64,000 bases of DNA, taken from UBA9676 sp963837105 (GTDB taxonomy: Bacteria > Actinomycetota > Actinomycetes > Streptosporangiales > Streptosporangiaceae). The stretch spans positions 9,940 to 73,939 of the forward strand of contig CAWIMG010000019.1 in the NCBI GenBank assembly GCA_963837105.1. The letters are read 5' to 3'. Below, one piece after another: positions 52,252 through 63,063 of the stretch. Position numbers and translations under genes: made by a program. The notes under the pieces were generated by a model, which worked only from the letters and a program-made list of their open reading frames with translations, was not told where the DNA came from and ran no database searches. How positions within the stretch are numbered: the first letter of the stretch is position 1; every line of letters begins with the position of its first letter.

Positions 52252-55239
52252 GTGCTGCGAGTGTCGGGTGACCGGTTGGTGGGGCGGGACGGCGAATTGC
52301 GCCGCCTGCTCGACCTGCTCGACGACGCGGCCGAGGGGCACCCGACGCATGCACTGATCAGCGGGGATGCCGGAGTCGGCAAGACCCGGCTGGTGTCGGA
52401 ACTGGCCGCCCGGGCGGCCGACCACCACTTCACCGTACTTTCCGGGCGGTGCGCCGAACTGGGGGAGAGCATCCCGTACCTGCCGCTGGCGGATGCGCTG
52501 CGCGACGCCACCAGCGGCCCGGAGCCGGACCAGGCGCTGCTGGATGCGATCTCCGCCCGGCCGGTGCTGGGGCGGCTGCTGCCCGACCGTGAGCCCGGCC
52601 CACCCCCGGCCGACCTGCCCGGGCTCGCCCAGCAACTGCTGTTCGGCGCCGTGCTGGGCATGCTCGCCGAACTGGCCGCCCAGCGGCCGGTGCTGCTGGT
52701 ACTGGAAGACCTGCACTGGGCAGACCGGTCCACCCGGGATCTGCTCACCTTCCTCAGCCGGGTGCTGCACCGGGAAAAGGTGGCGGTGGTGGTCACCTAC
52801 CGCACCGACGACCTGCACCGCCGTCACCCGCTGCGGCCAGTCGTGGCCGAGCTGCTGCGGCTGCCCGGGGTGACCGCGATCGAGCTTGCCCCGCTCGGCT
52901 ACGCGGACATGGCGGACCACCTGACCGCGCTGGCGGCCGCCCCGCTGAGCGCGGCCACCCTGCACCGGATCGTCACCCGGTCGGAGGGGAACCCGTACTA
53001 CGCCGAGGAACTGCTGGCGGCGGGCGATGGCAAGACCGGCAACACGCTCCCGACCGGCCTGGCCGCGCTGCTGCTGGCGCGGTTCGAGCAGGTGTCGCCG
53101 CCCGCCCAGCAGGTGCTGCGGGCGGCCGCGGTGGCCGGGCGGCGGGTCGACGATGACATGGTCCGTGATGTCGCCGAACTGGCCCCGGCGGACTTCGAGG
53201 CGGCGGTCCGGGAATCGATGGCGCACCAGCTGCTGGTGCCCGACGGCGGCCAGGGTTACGCGTTCCGGCACGCCCTGATCAGGGAAGCCATCTACGGCGA
53301 TCTGCTGCCGACCGAGCGGACCCGGCTGCACGCCAGGTTCGCCGAGCTGCTGGCCGACCCGGCCCGGCTGGACGCGGTGCCTGGCACCGCCGCCGAGCTG
53401 GCCCAGCATTGCCTGGCCAGCCACGACATCCCCGGCGCGTTCTCGGCGTCGATCCGGGCCGCGCAGGAGGCCGAGCGGCTGGCCGCTCCGGCCGAGGCGA
53501 GCCGCCACTACGAAGAGGCGCTGGGGCTGTGGCAGCGGGTCATCGAGCCGGAGCAGCTGGCCGGGATGGACCGCTACACACTGGGCTTCTGCTCGGCCAC
53601 CAGCACCGCCGCCAGCGGCGACGTCGCCCGGGCGGTGCACAAGCTGCAGCGGCTGCGGGAGCGCCTGGGCCAGACCGGTGACCCGGAATTGACCAGCCGC
53701 ACCTGCGAGCGGCTGGCGTACTTCCTGCTGGAAACCGAGGCGACCGGCGACGCGGTGACGGCGGCGCGGGCCGCGGTGGACGTGCTGCCGGCCGATTCGG
53801 TCAGCTGGAAACGGGCGCGGGCGCTGGCGACCTACGCGCAGACGCTGATGTACGCCCGGGACGGGCGCGCGGCGGCCCGGATCGCGCAGCGGGCGCAGGC
53901 GGCCGCCCGGGCCGCGGACGCGCCCTGGGTGGAGGCCGACGCCCTGGTCACGCTGGCCCAGCTGAACGAGGCCTCCGGCCAGGTGGAGGAAGCCATCGCC
54001 CTGTACACCGCGGCACACCAGCAGGCCCGGGACGCGCAGGTGCTCGGGGTCGAGCTGCGGGCAGCCTTCCAGCTCGCCCGGTCACGGCTGGAGCGCGGGG
54101 ATCTGGCCGGTGCGGTGGAAACCGCGCACGAGGGTGTCGCCCGGGCCGAGGAGAAGGGGCTGGGCCTGGCGCCCTACGGGCTGGACCTGGAATACCTGCA
54201 CTACCTGGCGCACTACGCGGAAGGCAGCTGGGACCACGCGGCCGACCTGGCGGACTCGTTCCCGGTCCGGGTGACCACGGTGGCCGAGGCCCGGCTGTCC
54301 GCGATGGCGCTGTTCGTCGAGGTCGGCCAGGGCAACCCGGTGGTGGGGGAGCGGCGGGCGTGGCTGGAGCCGTTCTGGCCGGGGGACCGGTTCGGTGAGT
54401 ACATCGCCCGGGGCCTGCTCGCCGAGCACGCGCTCTGGCGGGGCGACCCGGACGGGGCGCTGGCCGAGGTGGAGGCGGCGCTGGCCACCCAGGTGGACGA
54501 GGACGGCTTCGGGCCGCCGGTGATCCGGGTGGCCGCGATCGGGCTGGCCGCGCATGCCAGCCGGGTGACCCGGGCCCGGGCCACTGGCGATCAGCAGGCG
54601 GTCAAGGCCGAGCTGAAGGCGGCCAAGCGGCTGATCGGGGTGGCCAGGGAAGGTGCCGCCTACCCGCGGCAGCCCAAGTTCGTGCTGGGCATCGATGGCC
54701 GCGGGTGGCTGGCCAGGGCGGAAGCAGAATGGGGCCGGGTCCGGGCCCGGAACGACCCGGTCGCCTGGCAGGCGGTGGTGGACGCGTTCGGCCCCCGGTT
54801 CGTGTACGAGAGCGCCCGCGCGCGCTGGCGGCTGGCGGAGGCGCTGGCCGAGAAGGGGCGGCGCGAGGAAGCCGAGCAGGAGTGGAAGCTCGCCATGGAG
54901 ACCGCGGAGCGGCTGGCGGCGGTGCCGTTGCTGACCGCGCTGGCCGACGTGGCCCGCCGGGCCCGGCTGGGCCCGCGGCCGGCCAGCTACCCGCCCGGCG
55001 TGCTGGCCGGGCTGACCGCCCGCGAGCGTGAGGTGCTGGAACTCCTCAGCGAGGGGATGAGCAACCGGGAGATCGCCGACAAGCTGTTCATCGCGCCGAA
55101 GACGGCCAGCGTGCACGTGTCCAACATCCTGGCCAAGCTCGGTGCCTCCAGCCGGACCGAGGCCGCGGCGATCGCGCACCGGCAGGGTTCGGCGGCCGAG
55201 GAACCCGCCCCGGCACCCCCGCCGCCGCTGCGCGGCTGA
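52252..55239 (+). CDS. LAL-type LuxR family transcriptional regulator
   Basis: The 995-residue protein has an N-terminal AAA ATPase with Walker A GDAGVGKT (residues 38-45) and Walker B PVLLVLEDLHWADRST, a long TPR-like helical middle, and a C-terminal LuxR helix-turn-helix: LTAREREVLELLSEGMSNRE and IADKLFIAPKTASVHVSNIL. LAL regulators act as large ATP-dependent activators. The GTG 52252 or 52261 is the start; homology begins at RLVGRDGELRRL. The gene is divergent from the PRC-barrel gene. Targets are unknown. Confidence 0.93.
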   Translation: MLRVSGDRLVGRDGELRRLLDLLDDAAEGHPTHALISGDAGVGKTRLVSELAARAADHHFTVLSGRCAELGESIPYLPLADALRDATSGPEPDQALLDAISARPVLGRLLPDREPGPPPADLPGLAQQLLFGAVLGMLAELAAQRPVLLVLEDLHWADRSTRDLLTFLSRVLHREKVAVVVTYRTDDLHRRHPLRPVVAELLRLPGVTAIELAPLGYADMADHLTALAAAPLSAATLHRIVTRSEGNPYYAEELLAAGDGKTGNTLPTGLAALLLARFEQVSPPAQQVLRAAAVAGRRVDDDMVRDVAELAPADFEAAVRESMAHQLLVPDGGQGYAFRHALIREAIYGDLLPTERTRLHARFAELLADPARLDAVPGTAAELAQHCLASHDIPGAFSASIRAAQEAERLAAPAEASRHYEEALGLWQRVIEPEQLAGMDRYTLGFCSATSTAASGDVARAVHKLQRLRERLGQTGDPELTSRTCERLAYFLLETEATGDAVTAARAAVDVLPADSVSWKRARALATYAQTLMYARDGRAAARIAQRAQAAARAADAPWVEADALVTLAQLNEASGQVEEAIALYTAAHQQARDAQVLGVELRAAFQLARSRLERGDLAGAVETAHEGVARAEEKGLGLAPYGLDLEYLHYLAHYAEGSWDHAADLADSFPVRVTTVAEARLSAMALFVEVGQGNPVVGERRAWLEPFWPGDRFGEYIARGLLAEHALWRGDPDGALAEVEAALATQVDEDGFGPPVIRVAAIGLAAHASRVTRARATGDQQAVKAELKAAKRLIGVAREGAAYPRQPKFVLGIDGRGWLARAEAEWGRVRARNDPVAWQAVVDAFGPRFVYESARARWRLAEALAEKGRREEAEQEWKLAMETAERLAAVPLLTALADVARRARLGPRPASYPPGVLAGLTAREREVLELLSEGMSNREIADKLFIAPKTASVHVSNILAKLGASSRTEAAAIAHRQGSAAEEPAPAPPPPLRG

Positions 55240-55248
55240 TCCAGCCGC

Positions 55249-56181
55249 TCAGGCCAGGCTGCCGCCGGGGGCCAGGCCATCCAGGATCTGGCCGGCCCGG
55301 GCGGTGGCGCCCGCCGGATCGGCGTCCGGCGCACCTACCAGCGGATCCCAGTTCAGGTCATAGAAGATCTCGGTCACGCCCTGCCCGGCCAGCCAGGCGG
55401 TGTCGGCCCGGATGTCATCGAAGCTGCCCGACAGCATCATCCGGCCGCCGCCCTCTGGCACGGTCACCGGAGCGCCCCAGCGGACCACCCCACGGCAGAT
55501 GATCCGGATCGCGTCCGGGTCGCGGCCGGCCGCGCTGGCGGCCGCCCGGACGGTGGCGATGCCGTCCCCGATCCCGGACAGGTCGGCCCGGCTGGAGGTC
55601 ACCCAGCCGTCGGCGAGCCGCCCGGCCCGTTCCAGTGCCCGCGGCGCCGTCCCGCCGAGCAGGATCGGCGGCCCGGGCCGCTGTACCGGCCGCGGTGCCA
55701 TCCGGCCGGCCGGGACCTGGTAGTACTGGCCGTCGAACCCGGCCGGGCCGCCCGCCCACAGGTGACGCATCACCTCGATGTACTCGGCGGTGCGGGCGCC
55801 GCGGCCGGCCATCACCCCGCCGGTGACGGCGAACTCCTGCGGCAGCCAGCCCAGGCCCAGGCCCAGGTCCAGGCGGCCAGACGACAGCACGTCCACCGAG
55901 GCGGCCTGCTTGGCCAGGTAGGCGGGGGCCAGGTAGGGCATGTTGACGACCGCGACGCCGAGCCGGATCCGGGAGGTGGCCGCGGCCGCGTAGGTGGCCG
56001 CCACCAGCGGGTCGAGCACGCTGTGGTAGACCGGCTCCATCGCAGTGCCCTCCGGCACGATCAGCCGCTGGAACGTCCACAGCGACGCGTAGCCGGCGGC
56101 TTCCGCGCCGGCGGCGAAACGGGCGAGATTGCCAGGGGTTGCCCAGGCGCCGGAGACGGGGGCGCCGAAACCGATCCGCAT
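55249..56181 (-). CDS. LLM class flavin/F420-dependent oxidoreductase
   Basis: The 310-residue product is a bacterial-luciferase-like TIM barrel: MRIGFGAPVSGAWATPGNLA, AAAATSRIRLGVAVVNMPYL, KQAASVDVLSSGRLDLGLGL (family core) and PPILLGGTAPRALERAGRLA (cofactor phosphate loop). The C-terminal PVTVPEGGGRMMLSGS segment is typical of the TIGR03619-like group. ATG 56181 starts at the homology. Cofactor (F420 or FMN) and substrate are not certain. It lies next to the benzoate cluster but is separated from it by the 22-bp repeats. Confidence 0.88.
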   Translation of the reverse strand: MRIGFGAPVSGAWATPGNLARFAAGAEAAGYASLWTFQRLIVPEGTAMEPVYHSVLDPLVAATYAAAATSRIRLGVAVVNMPYLAPAYLAKQAASVDVLSSGRLDLGLGLGWLPQEFAVTGGVMAGRGARTAEYIEVMRHLWAGGPAGFDGQYYQVPAGRMAPRPVQRPGPPILLGGTAPRALERAGRLADGWVTSSRADLSGIGDGIATVRAAASAAGRDPDAIRIICRGVVRWGAPVTVPEGGGRMMLSGSFDDIRADTAWLAGQGVTEIFYDLNWDPLVGAPDADPAGATARAGQILDGLAPGGSLA

Positions 56182-56214
56182 GCGGCCCACCCTACTGGCG
56201 GCCGTGCGCCCCGC

Positions 56215-56324
56215 GCGGGGCGGTTCAGCCGGTGACGCGGGGCGGTTCAGCCGGTGACGCGGGGCGGTTCAGCCGGTGACGCGGGGCGGTTCAGCCGGTG
56301 ACGCGGGGCGGTTCAGCCGGTGAC
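56215..56324. repeat. Five perfect tandem copies of a 22-bp unit
   Basis: Units begin GCGGGGCGGTTCAGCCGG and end TGAC at 56215, 56237, 56259, 56281 and 56303. The last unit covers the final codons and stop of the D-amino-acid oxidase-like gene (VTG then TGA), so the array looks like a duplication of that gene's 3' end. Confidence 0.95.
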
Positions 56325-57338
56325 CAGCGCGGCGGCGGCGCGGGCGCAGCCCCAGGCCAGGGTCACGCCGGCGCCACCGTGACCGTAGTTGTGCACGATC
56401 AGCGGGCCGGCGGCCCCGTCCCGGGCGGCTTCCAGCCGGACCTGCGGCCGGACCGGGCGCAGGCCGACCCGGTGGCCGAGCACGGCCGCATCCCGCAGCC
56501 GCGGCTCCACCTCCGCGCAGTCACGCAGGATCCGGTCGGCCACGGCCGGCACCGGCTCGGGGTTCCAGTCGCCGGCCACCTGGGTGCCGCCGAGAACGAC
56601 GGTGTCAGCGTGCGGGAACAGGTACACCAGCTCGTGCCCGTCGCCGGGCACGCCGATGAAGAACTCGGTGAGGCCGGGGTTGGCCGCGATGACGGTCTGG
56701 CCGCGCCAGGCGGTGAGCGCGGGGTCGCCGGCCAGGTCGCGGGCGTGCACGCCGGCGCAGTTCACCACCGTGCCCACCGGGAGGCCGGCCGCGGCCGCGG
56801 CCCCGGCTAGCGAGCGGACGGTGCCCACTTCCAGCGTGCCGCCCAGGCGTTCCAGCCGGGCCCGCAGATATTCCAGGTAGGTGGGCATGTGGACGAGTGG
56901 CGCGGAGTAGTGCCAGCCGCCGCTGAAGCCCGGCGGCAGGTGGTCCGGCCCGCACCGCTTGGCACCGCCGAGTTCGGCCAGCCAGTCCTCCAGTGCGACG
57001 GGCTGCGGCGCCACCGGCGCGCCTGGCCCGGGTGCGGCCGGCCCGGGTGCGCCGCGGACGGCCTCGATACCGCTGGCGATCCGCACCCCGGTGGCCGGGT
57101 CGCCGGCCAGGTCACGGAGCACGGCCAGGGTCTCGCGGCGCCAGCCGGCTGTCCGCTCGCTGTCCTCCACCAGGTGCGGGCCCCAGATGGCGCCGGCCAC
57201 CGCGGAGGTGGTGTCCACCGGCGGCCGGTCGGTGCGGACCAGCACGGCCAGCCCCTGCTCGGCGAGGCGGATCGCGGTGGTCAGGCCGATCACGCCGGCG
57301 CCTACCACCAGCACATCGGGTGCGGCGGCCGGGCTCAT
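56313..57338 (-). CDS. D-amino-acid oxidase-like FAD oxidoreductase
   Basis: The 341-residue product starts ATG 57338 (overlapping the ligase stop, ATGA) with DVLVVGAGVIGLTTAIRLAE, the FAD Rossmann motif. It has the DAAO features VAGAIWGPHLVEDSERTAGW, the strand TVVNCAGVHARDLAG and the C-terminal FAD loop VHNYGHGGAGVTLAWGCARA. DAAOs oxidatively deaminate D-amino acids to keto acids. The overlap with the ligase indicates co-transcription in the benzoate cluster; a D-phenylglycine-like substrate is a speculation. The stop lies in the 22-bp repeat array. Confidence 0.9.
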   Translation of the reverse strand: MSPAAAPDVLVVGAGVIGLTTAIRLAEQGLAVLVRTDRPPVDTTSAVAGAIWGPHLVEDSERTAGWRRETLAVLRDLAGDPATGVRIASGIEAVRGAPGPAAPGPGAPVAPQPVALEDWLAELGGAKRCGPDHLPPGFSGGWHYSAPLVHMPTYLEYLRARLERLGGTLEVGTVRSLAGAAAAAGLPVGTVVNCAGVHARDLAGDPALTAWRGQTVIAANPGLTEFFIGVPGDGHELVYLFPHADTVVLGGTQVAGDWNPEPVPAVADRILRDCAEVEPRLRDAAVLGHRVGLRPVRPQVRLEAARDGAAGPLIVHNYGHGGAGVTLAWGCARAAAALVTG

Positions 57339-58927
57339 CACGTGCGCAGCATATCGGCGGCGATCTCGCGGACCACGACCCGCTGGATCTTGCCGGTGGC
57401 GGTCTTGGGCAGCCCGTCCAGCACCAGCACCTGGCGGGGCCGTTTGAACGCGGCCAGCCCGGCCCGGCAGAACGCGATCAGTTCGCCGGAGTCAACGGAG
57501 GTCCCGGGCATGGGCACCACGCAGGCGACCACCTCCTCAAGCCCGTCGCTGTCCTTGTGCCCCACCACCGCGCACTCGGCGACCGCCTCGTGCTGCACCA
57601 GCCGGGACTCGACCTCGGTCGGGGACACCCAGATGCCGCCCGCCTTGATCAGGTCACTGGTCCGGCCCAGGCAGGTGTAGACGCCGTCGGCCGAGCGGAC
57701 GTAGGTGTCTCCGGTGCGCAGCCATTCACCCTGGAAGACCTGCCGGGTGGTGGCGGTCCGGCACCAGTAGCCGCTGGCGATGGAATCGCCGCGGACCAGC
57801 AGCCGGCCGGGCTGGCCGTCCGGTACCGGCTCACCCTCGTCGTCGACCAGCCGGGCGTCGTAGCCAGGCACCAGGGTGCCGGACGTGCCCGGGTGGACCG
57901 CCCCCGGCCGGTTGGAGATGAAGATGTGCAGCGCCTCGGTGGATCCGAGGCCGTCGATGATGTCCACCCCGTACCGGCCGGTGAACCGGCGGTAGATCTC
58001 CGCGGGCAGCGCCTCGCCGGCCGAGGTGGCCAGCCGGACCGAGGCGAAGGCGCTGGCCGGGACGTCCGCCGCGAGCAGCGCCGCGAAGAAGGCCGGCCCG
58101 GCAAAGAACAGCGTCGGCCCGTCGCTGGCCAGCCGCTCGGCGGCGCCCGCCGGGGTGGCCCGGGCCGGGTCGAGAACGGCGGTGGCGCCGACCGAGAACG
58201 GGAAGAACAGCGAGTTGCCGATCCCGTAGGCGAAGAACAGCTTGGCCACCGAATAGCAGCGGTCGGCGGCGGTGATGCCCAGCACCTGCTGGGCGTAGCT
58301 TTCGCAGACCCGGGCGATGCTGCCGTGCCGGTGCATGGCCGCCTTGGGGGTGCCGGTGGTGCCGGAGGTGTACAGCCAGAAGCCGGGGGAGTCGAACCAG
58401 GTGTCATACGGGGCGGCGGGCCCCAGCCGCTGCCCCTCGGCCAGCACGTCGGCCCATGCGACGACCTCGCCCACGGCCACGCCGTCCCGGCTGGCCGGGT
58501 GTTCCTCGCCGATCAGCACCAGCGTGTGCGCCTCCGGGGCCAGCCGGATGGCTTCCCGGGCGGATCCGGCGAACCCGGCGGATGCCACCACCACCCTGGC
58601 CCGGGTGTCGCGGAGCAGTTCGCCCAGTTCGCTCCCGTTGTACATGGTGGACACCGGGACCGCGACCGCGCCCATCCGGAGCAGGGCGAGGAAGGTGACC
58701 ACGTGCTCCGGGCAGTCCGCGGCCGCGATCAGCACCCGTTCCTCGGCCCGGATCCCGAGCGAGGCCAGGCCGGCCGCGAACACGGCCACCTGCCCGGCCA
58801 GTTCGGCGTAACTGGCCGTCCCGGCTGGCCCGGTGACGGCGGTGTGGTCGCCGCGGCCCGCCTCGACCTGCCGGTCAAGCAGATAGACGCTGGCGTTGAA
58901 GAACTCGACGGGCATGGTTGATCCCAT
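57338..58927 (-). CDS. bclA: Benzoate-CoA ligase family protein (AMP-forming)
   Basis: The 529-residue product is an ANL-superfamily acyl-CoA ligase of the benzoate/4-hydroxybenzoate type. It activates benzoate with ATP and CoA. Seen are FWLYTSGTTGTPKAAMHRHG (P-loop A3), LFFAYGIGNSLFFPFSVGAT (aryl-binding, benzoate ligase type), VDIIDGLGSTEALHIFISN (A5), WLRTGDTYVRSADGVYTCLG (A7/A8) and the lysine in KTATGKIQRVVVRE. It opens the minus-strand operon with the DAAO-like gene. A TTGACG-N18-GAGGAT promoter precedes ATG 58927. Benzoate preference is inferred from the neighbouring box genes. Confidence 0.92.
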   Translation of the reverse strand: MGSTMPVEFFNASVYLLDRQVEAGRGDHTAVTGPAGTASYAELAGQVAVFAAGLASLGIRAEERVLIAAADCPEHVVTFLALLRMGAVAVPVSTMYNGSELGELLRDTRARVVVASAGFAGSAREAIRLAPEAHTLVLIGEEHPASRDGVAVGEVVAWADVLAEGQRLGPAAPYDTWFDSPGFWLYTSGTTGTPKAAMHRHGSIARVCESYAQQVLGITAADRCYSVAKLFFAYGIGNSLFFPFSVGATAVLDPARATPAGAAERLASDGPTLFFAGPAFFAALLAADVPASAFASVRLATSAGEALPAEIYRRFTGRYGVDIIDGLGSTEALHIFISNRPGAVHPGTSGTLVPGYDARLVDDEGEPVPDGQPGRLLVRGDSIASGYWCRTATTRQVFQGEWLRTGDTYVRSADGVYTCLGRTSDLIKAGGIWVSPTEVESRLVQHEAVAECAVVGHKDSDGLEEVVACVVPMPGTSVDSGELIAFCRAGLAAFKRPRQVLVLDGLPKTATGKIQRVVVREIAADMLRT

Positions 58928-59001
58928 CTGCCGGCGGGGACGCGATGGACATATCCTCTACACACCCCTGGCGTGCCGTCAATTACTTGTAGAATCCGGT
59001 C
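58928..59001. promoter_or_regulatory. Divergent bclA/paaX-like control region
   Basis: On the minus strand TTGACG (58982-58977) is followed after 18 bp by GAGGAT (58958-58953), upstream of bclA. The 24-bp segment 58969-58992 (TGGCGTnnCGTCAA, then TGTAG) recurs upstream of boxC. On the plus strand TAGAAT lies about 11 bases before the regulator's ATG. Confidence 0.6.
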
Positions 59002-59868
59002 ATGCCCGCCGCCCCCGACGACCCAACAGCCGACCCGGCCCGGCCGGTCCGGCGTCCCGGCGGCGGGCCCGGCAGCGCGCGCTCGGTACTGCTGACAGTA
59101 CTGGGAGAGTACGTGCTGCCGTCCGGGGAACCGCCGTGGACAGCCACCCTGCTGCATGTGGCGCGCGGGCTCGGGCTGGCGGAGAAGTCGGCCCGGCAGG
59201 CGCTGGCGCGGCTGGCCGCCGACGGCTGGATCCGGGCCGGCCGGTCCGGCCGCCGGGTCCGGTGGTCGCTGACCCAGCCCGGCCACGAGCTGCTGGCCGA
59301 GGGCGCGGCCCGGATCTATTCGTTCGGCCGGGAGAATCCGCCGTGGGACGGGCGCTGGCTGGTGCTCATGGTGAGCGTGCCGGAAAGCCGCCGCCAGCTG
59401 CGTCACCGGCTGCGGACCCGGCTCACCTGGGCTGGTTTTGGCAGCCCGCTGCCCGGCGTCTGGATCAGCCCGCGGCCGGCCCGGGAAGCCGAGGCCAAGC
59501 AGGTGATCGGGGTGCTGGGGCTGGCGGCGGAGACGTTCTCCTTCACCGGCCCGTTCGCCGGTATCGGCAGCCAGCGCTCCATGGTCGAGCAGGCCTGGCA
59601 CCTGGGCGAGCTGGCGGGCAGCTACCGCGACTTCCTGGACCGGTTCGCCGCGCTGCGGCCCGGGCCTGGGGATGACATCTTGTTCGCGCAGATCCGGCTG
59701 GTGGACGCCTGGCGGCGGTTCCCGCTCGCCGACCCCGGCCTGCCGCCGGAACTGCTGCCGCCGGACTGGATCGGCGCCCGTGCCGCGGCCGTGTTCGCGG
59801 ACCTGCACGACGCCTGGCAGCCCGCCGCCCACGCCCGCTGGCTGGAGCTGGCCACCCTGGCCGGCTGA
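59002..59868 (+). CDS. PaaX family transcriptional regulator
   Basis: The 288-residue product has the PaaX layout: N-terminal winged helix (SVLLTVLGEYVLPSG, LGLAEKSARQALARLAADGW, then SGRRVRWSLTQPGHELL), central domain (PPWDGRWLVLMVSVPESRRQ, WAGFGSPLPGVWISPRP) and a C-terminal FADLHDAWQPAAHARWLELA region. PaaX repressors sense aryl-CoA thioesters such as phenylacetyl-CoA. Placed between the ligase and boxBC, this one probably senses benzoyl-CoA, which is inference. ATG 59002 sits near a TAGAAT, so the transcript may be nearly leaderless. Confidence 0.9.
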   Translation: MPAAPDDPTADPARPVRRPGGGPGSARSVLLTVLGEYVLPSGEPPWTATLLHVARGLGLAEKSARQALARLAADGWIRAGRSGRRVRWSLTQPGHELLAEGAARIYSFGRENPPWDGRWLVLMVSVPESRRQLRHRLRTRLTWAGFGSPLPGVWISPRPAREAEAKQVIGVLGLAAETFSFTGPFAGIGSQRSMVEQAWHLGELAGSYRDFLDRFAALRPGPGDDILFAQIRLVDAWRRFPLADPGLPPELLPPDWIGARAAAVFADLHDAWQPAAHARWLELATLAG

Positions 59869-59892
59869 CTAGCCCGCAGGCGCCAGCGAGCG

Positions 59893-61305
<1,413 letters not shown>

Positions 61306-61306
61306 G

Positions 61307-62984
61307 TCAGGCTCGTTTCCGGTCGAACACGGCGGGCTGGCCGGTGCCGTAGCGGCGCAGCGCGCCCTCCGGGCCGGCCGCGTTCGGCCTGGTGAAGATC
61401 CAGTTCTGCCAGGCGGTGAGGCGGCCGAAGATTTTCGTCTCCAGCGTCTCCGGGCCGGGGAAGCGCAGGTTGGCTTCCATCCCGGTCAGTGCATCGGGGC
61501 TGAGCGAGGCGCGTTCCTCCAGCGCGATCCGGACCTCGTCATCCCAGTCCAGGTCATCCGGCGCGAATGTGACCAGGCCCAGGGACAGCGCCTCGGCGGC
61601 CTCGATCGGCCGCCCGGTCTCTTGTTCCAGCTTGGCCAGCTGGGCCGGATCGCCGTAGAACCGCGCGGCCAGCCGGGACAGGCCGCTCGCGGTCGGGTAG
61701 GCACCGAAGTTCGCCGGGCTGAGCATCAGCTGGGCCGGCCCTCCGGTGGTGGCGGGCCCGCCGCCGGGCAGGCCGTCCAGCATGTACTGGCGGTCACAGG
61801 CCAGCGCCAGTTCCAGCAGCGGCCCGGCGAAGCAGCTGCCCGGCTCGATCAGCGCGATCAGGCTGCGGCTGGTGACATCGAGCCGTTTCAGCGTCCGCGT
61901 CAGCAGCTGCCGGATCTCGCCGGGCAGCCAGCCGTCCCCGGTGGACCGCTCGATCAGCCGCTCGTGGCTGAGGACCGCGCCGATGTCACCGCTGGTCGTG
62001 AACACCCAGGACCCCAGCCCGGGCTCATTGGTGCGCAGCCAGAGGATCAGGTCGTCCAGTTCCCGGCCCATGGCCAGCGGCCAGCTGGCGGCCCCCAGGG
62101 CGTGCAGGCCGGCCAGGTCCGGTGGTGCCTCCGCCGCCGGGCCGCGGACGGTGATGGTGACCTGCCCGGCGGTGCGGTCGATGGCGGCGCTGACATGCTG
62201 ATAGCCGATCGCGGTATCGGTGATCTGCGGATCCAGCGGCGGCAGGGCCACCGGCGGCCCGCCCGTCGGCCGCCGGGAACGGGCCGCCGCCGCCCGCGCC
62301 CGTTCCTGCACGGTTTCGGCGAAACGGCTGGGCGGCGCCACCTCGTCGACCAGGTGCCAGGCACGCGCGGCCTGGCCGCGCACCCCCTCGGCGCGGGTGG
62401 CGAACACGTCGGCCAGGTCCCGGCGGACGCCGCGCTTGTCCACCAGCCGGGTCAGCCCGCCGGTGCCCGGCAGCACCGCCAGCAGCGGCACCTCCGGCAG
62501 CGACACGGCGGTGGAGCCGTCATCGACCAGGATGATCTCCTCGCAGGCCAGCGCCAGCTCGTAGCCGCCGCCGGCCGCGGCCCCATTCACCGCCGCCAGG
62601 TAGATCTGGCCGGAATGCTCGGTGGCGTCCTCGATGGCGTTGCGGGTCTCGTTGGTGAACTTGCAGAAGTTCACCTTCCACCAGTGCTCGGACTGGGCCA
62701 GCATGCCGATGTTGGCGCCGGCGCAGAAGACCTTGTCCAGCCCGCCGGTCAGGACCACCGCGCGCACCTGCGGGTGCTCGAACCGGAGCCGCTGTACCGC
62801 GTCGGCCAGTTCGATGTCCACGCCAAGGTCGTAGGAGTTCAGCTTGAGCTGGTAGCCGGGCACCAGCCCGCCGGACTCGTCCACCGCCAGCACGATGCGG
62901 GCTATCTCCCCGTCGGTCTCCAGCCGCAGGTGGCGGTAGCGGCTGGGATCGGTGCGAGAACGACACCGCGGGAACGCCGGGCAT
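61307..62984 (-). CDS. boxC: 2,3-epoxybenzoyl-CoA dihydrolase (N-terminal frameshift)
   Basis: BoxC hydrolytically opens 2,3-epoxybenzoyl-CoA to a dehydroadipyl-CoA semialdehyde and formate. Core motifs are SYDLGVDIELADAVQRLRFE, LTGGLDKVFCAGANIGML and YLAAVNGAAAGGGYELALAC (crotonase fold), with a second crotonase-like half ending TETLETK-type. The ATG at 62984 has a good AAGGCGG site, but the frame leads to MPGVPAVSFSHRSQP, whereas homology continues in the other frame from RTDPSRYRHLRL. One base indel near 62955 joins them. The ATG at 63025 is less likely because it lies in the promoter -10 region. Confidence 0.92.
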
Positions 62985-63029
62985 GACGGGCCGCCTTCAC
63001 GGTTCCGGAGGGCTGTATCCTTCATTCTC

Positions 63030-63063
63030 AACAACTGCGTGGCGTAACGTCAAGCTTCTGTAG
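63030..63063 (-). promoter_or_regulatory. boxC promoter and shared regulatory motif
   Basis: TTGACG (63053-63048) and GAGAAT (63029-63024, just below this interval) are 18 bp apart, as in the bclA promoter. The 24-bp block 63040-63063 equals the bclA/paaX block at 17 of 24 bases, with identical TGGCGT, CGTCAA and TGTAG. Confidence 0.6.

Noticed and set aside
51757..54018. 753-residue minus-strand frame over the LAL regulator
   Set aside because: Only its C-terminal 117 residues (PRC-barrel) are real; the rest is antisense of the regulator.
56215..56324. Possible CRISPR array
   Set aside because: The five 22-bp units are directly abutting with no spacers and no cas genes nearby.
56993..58921. 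642-residue plus-strand frame over the ligase and DAAO-like genes
   Set aside because: Antisense of two well supported genes.
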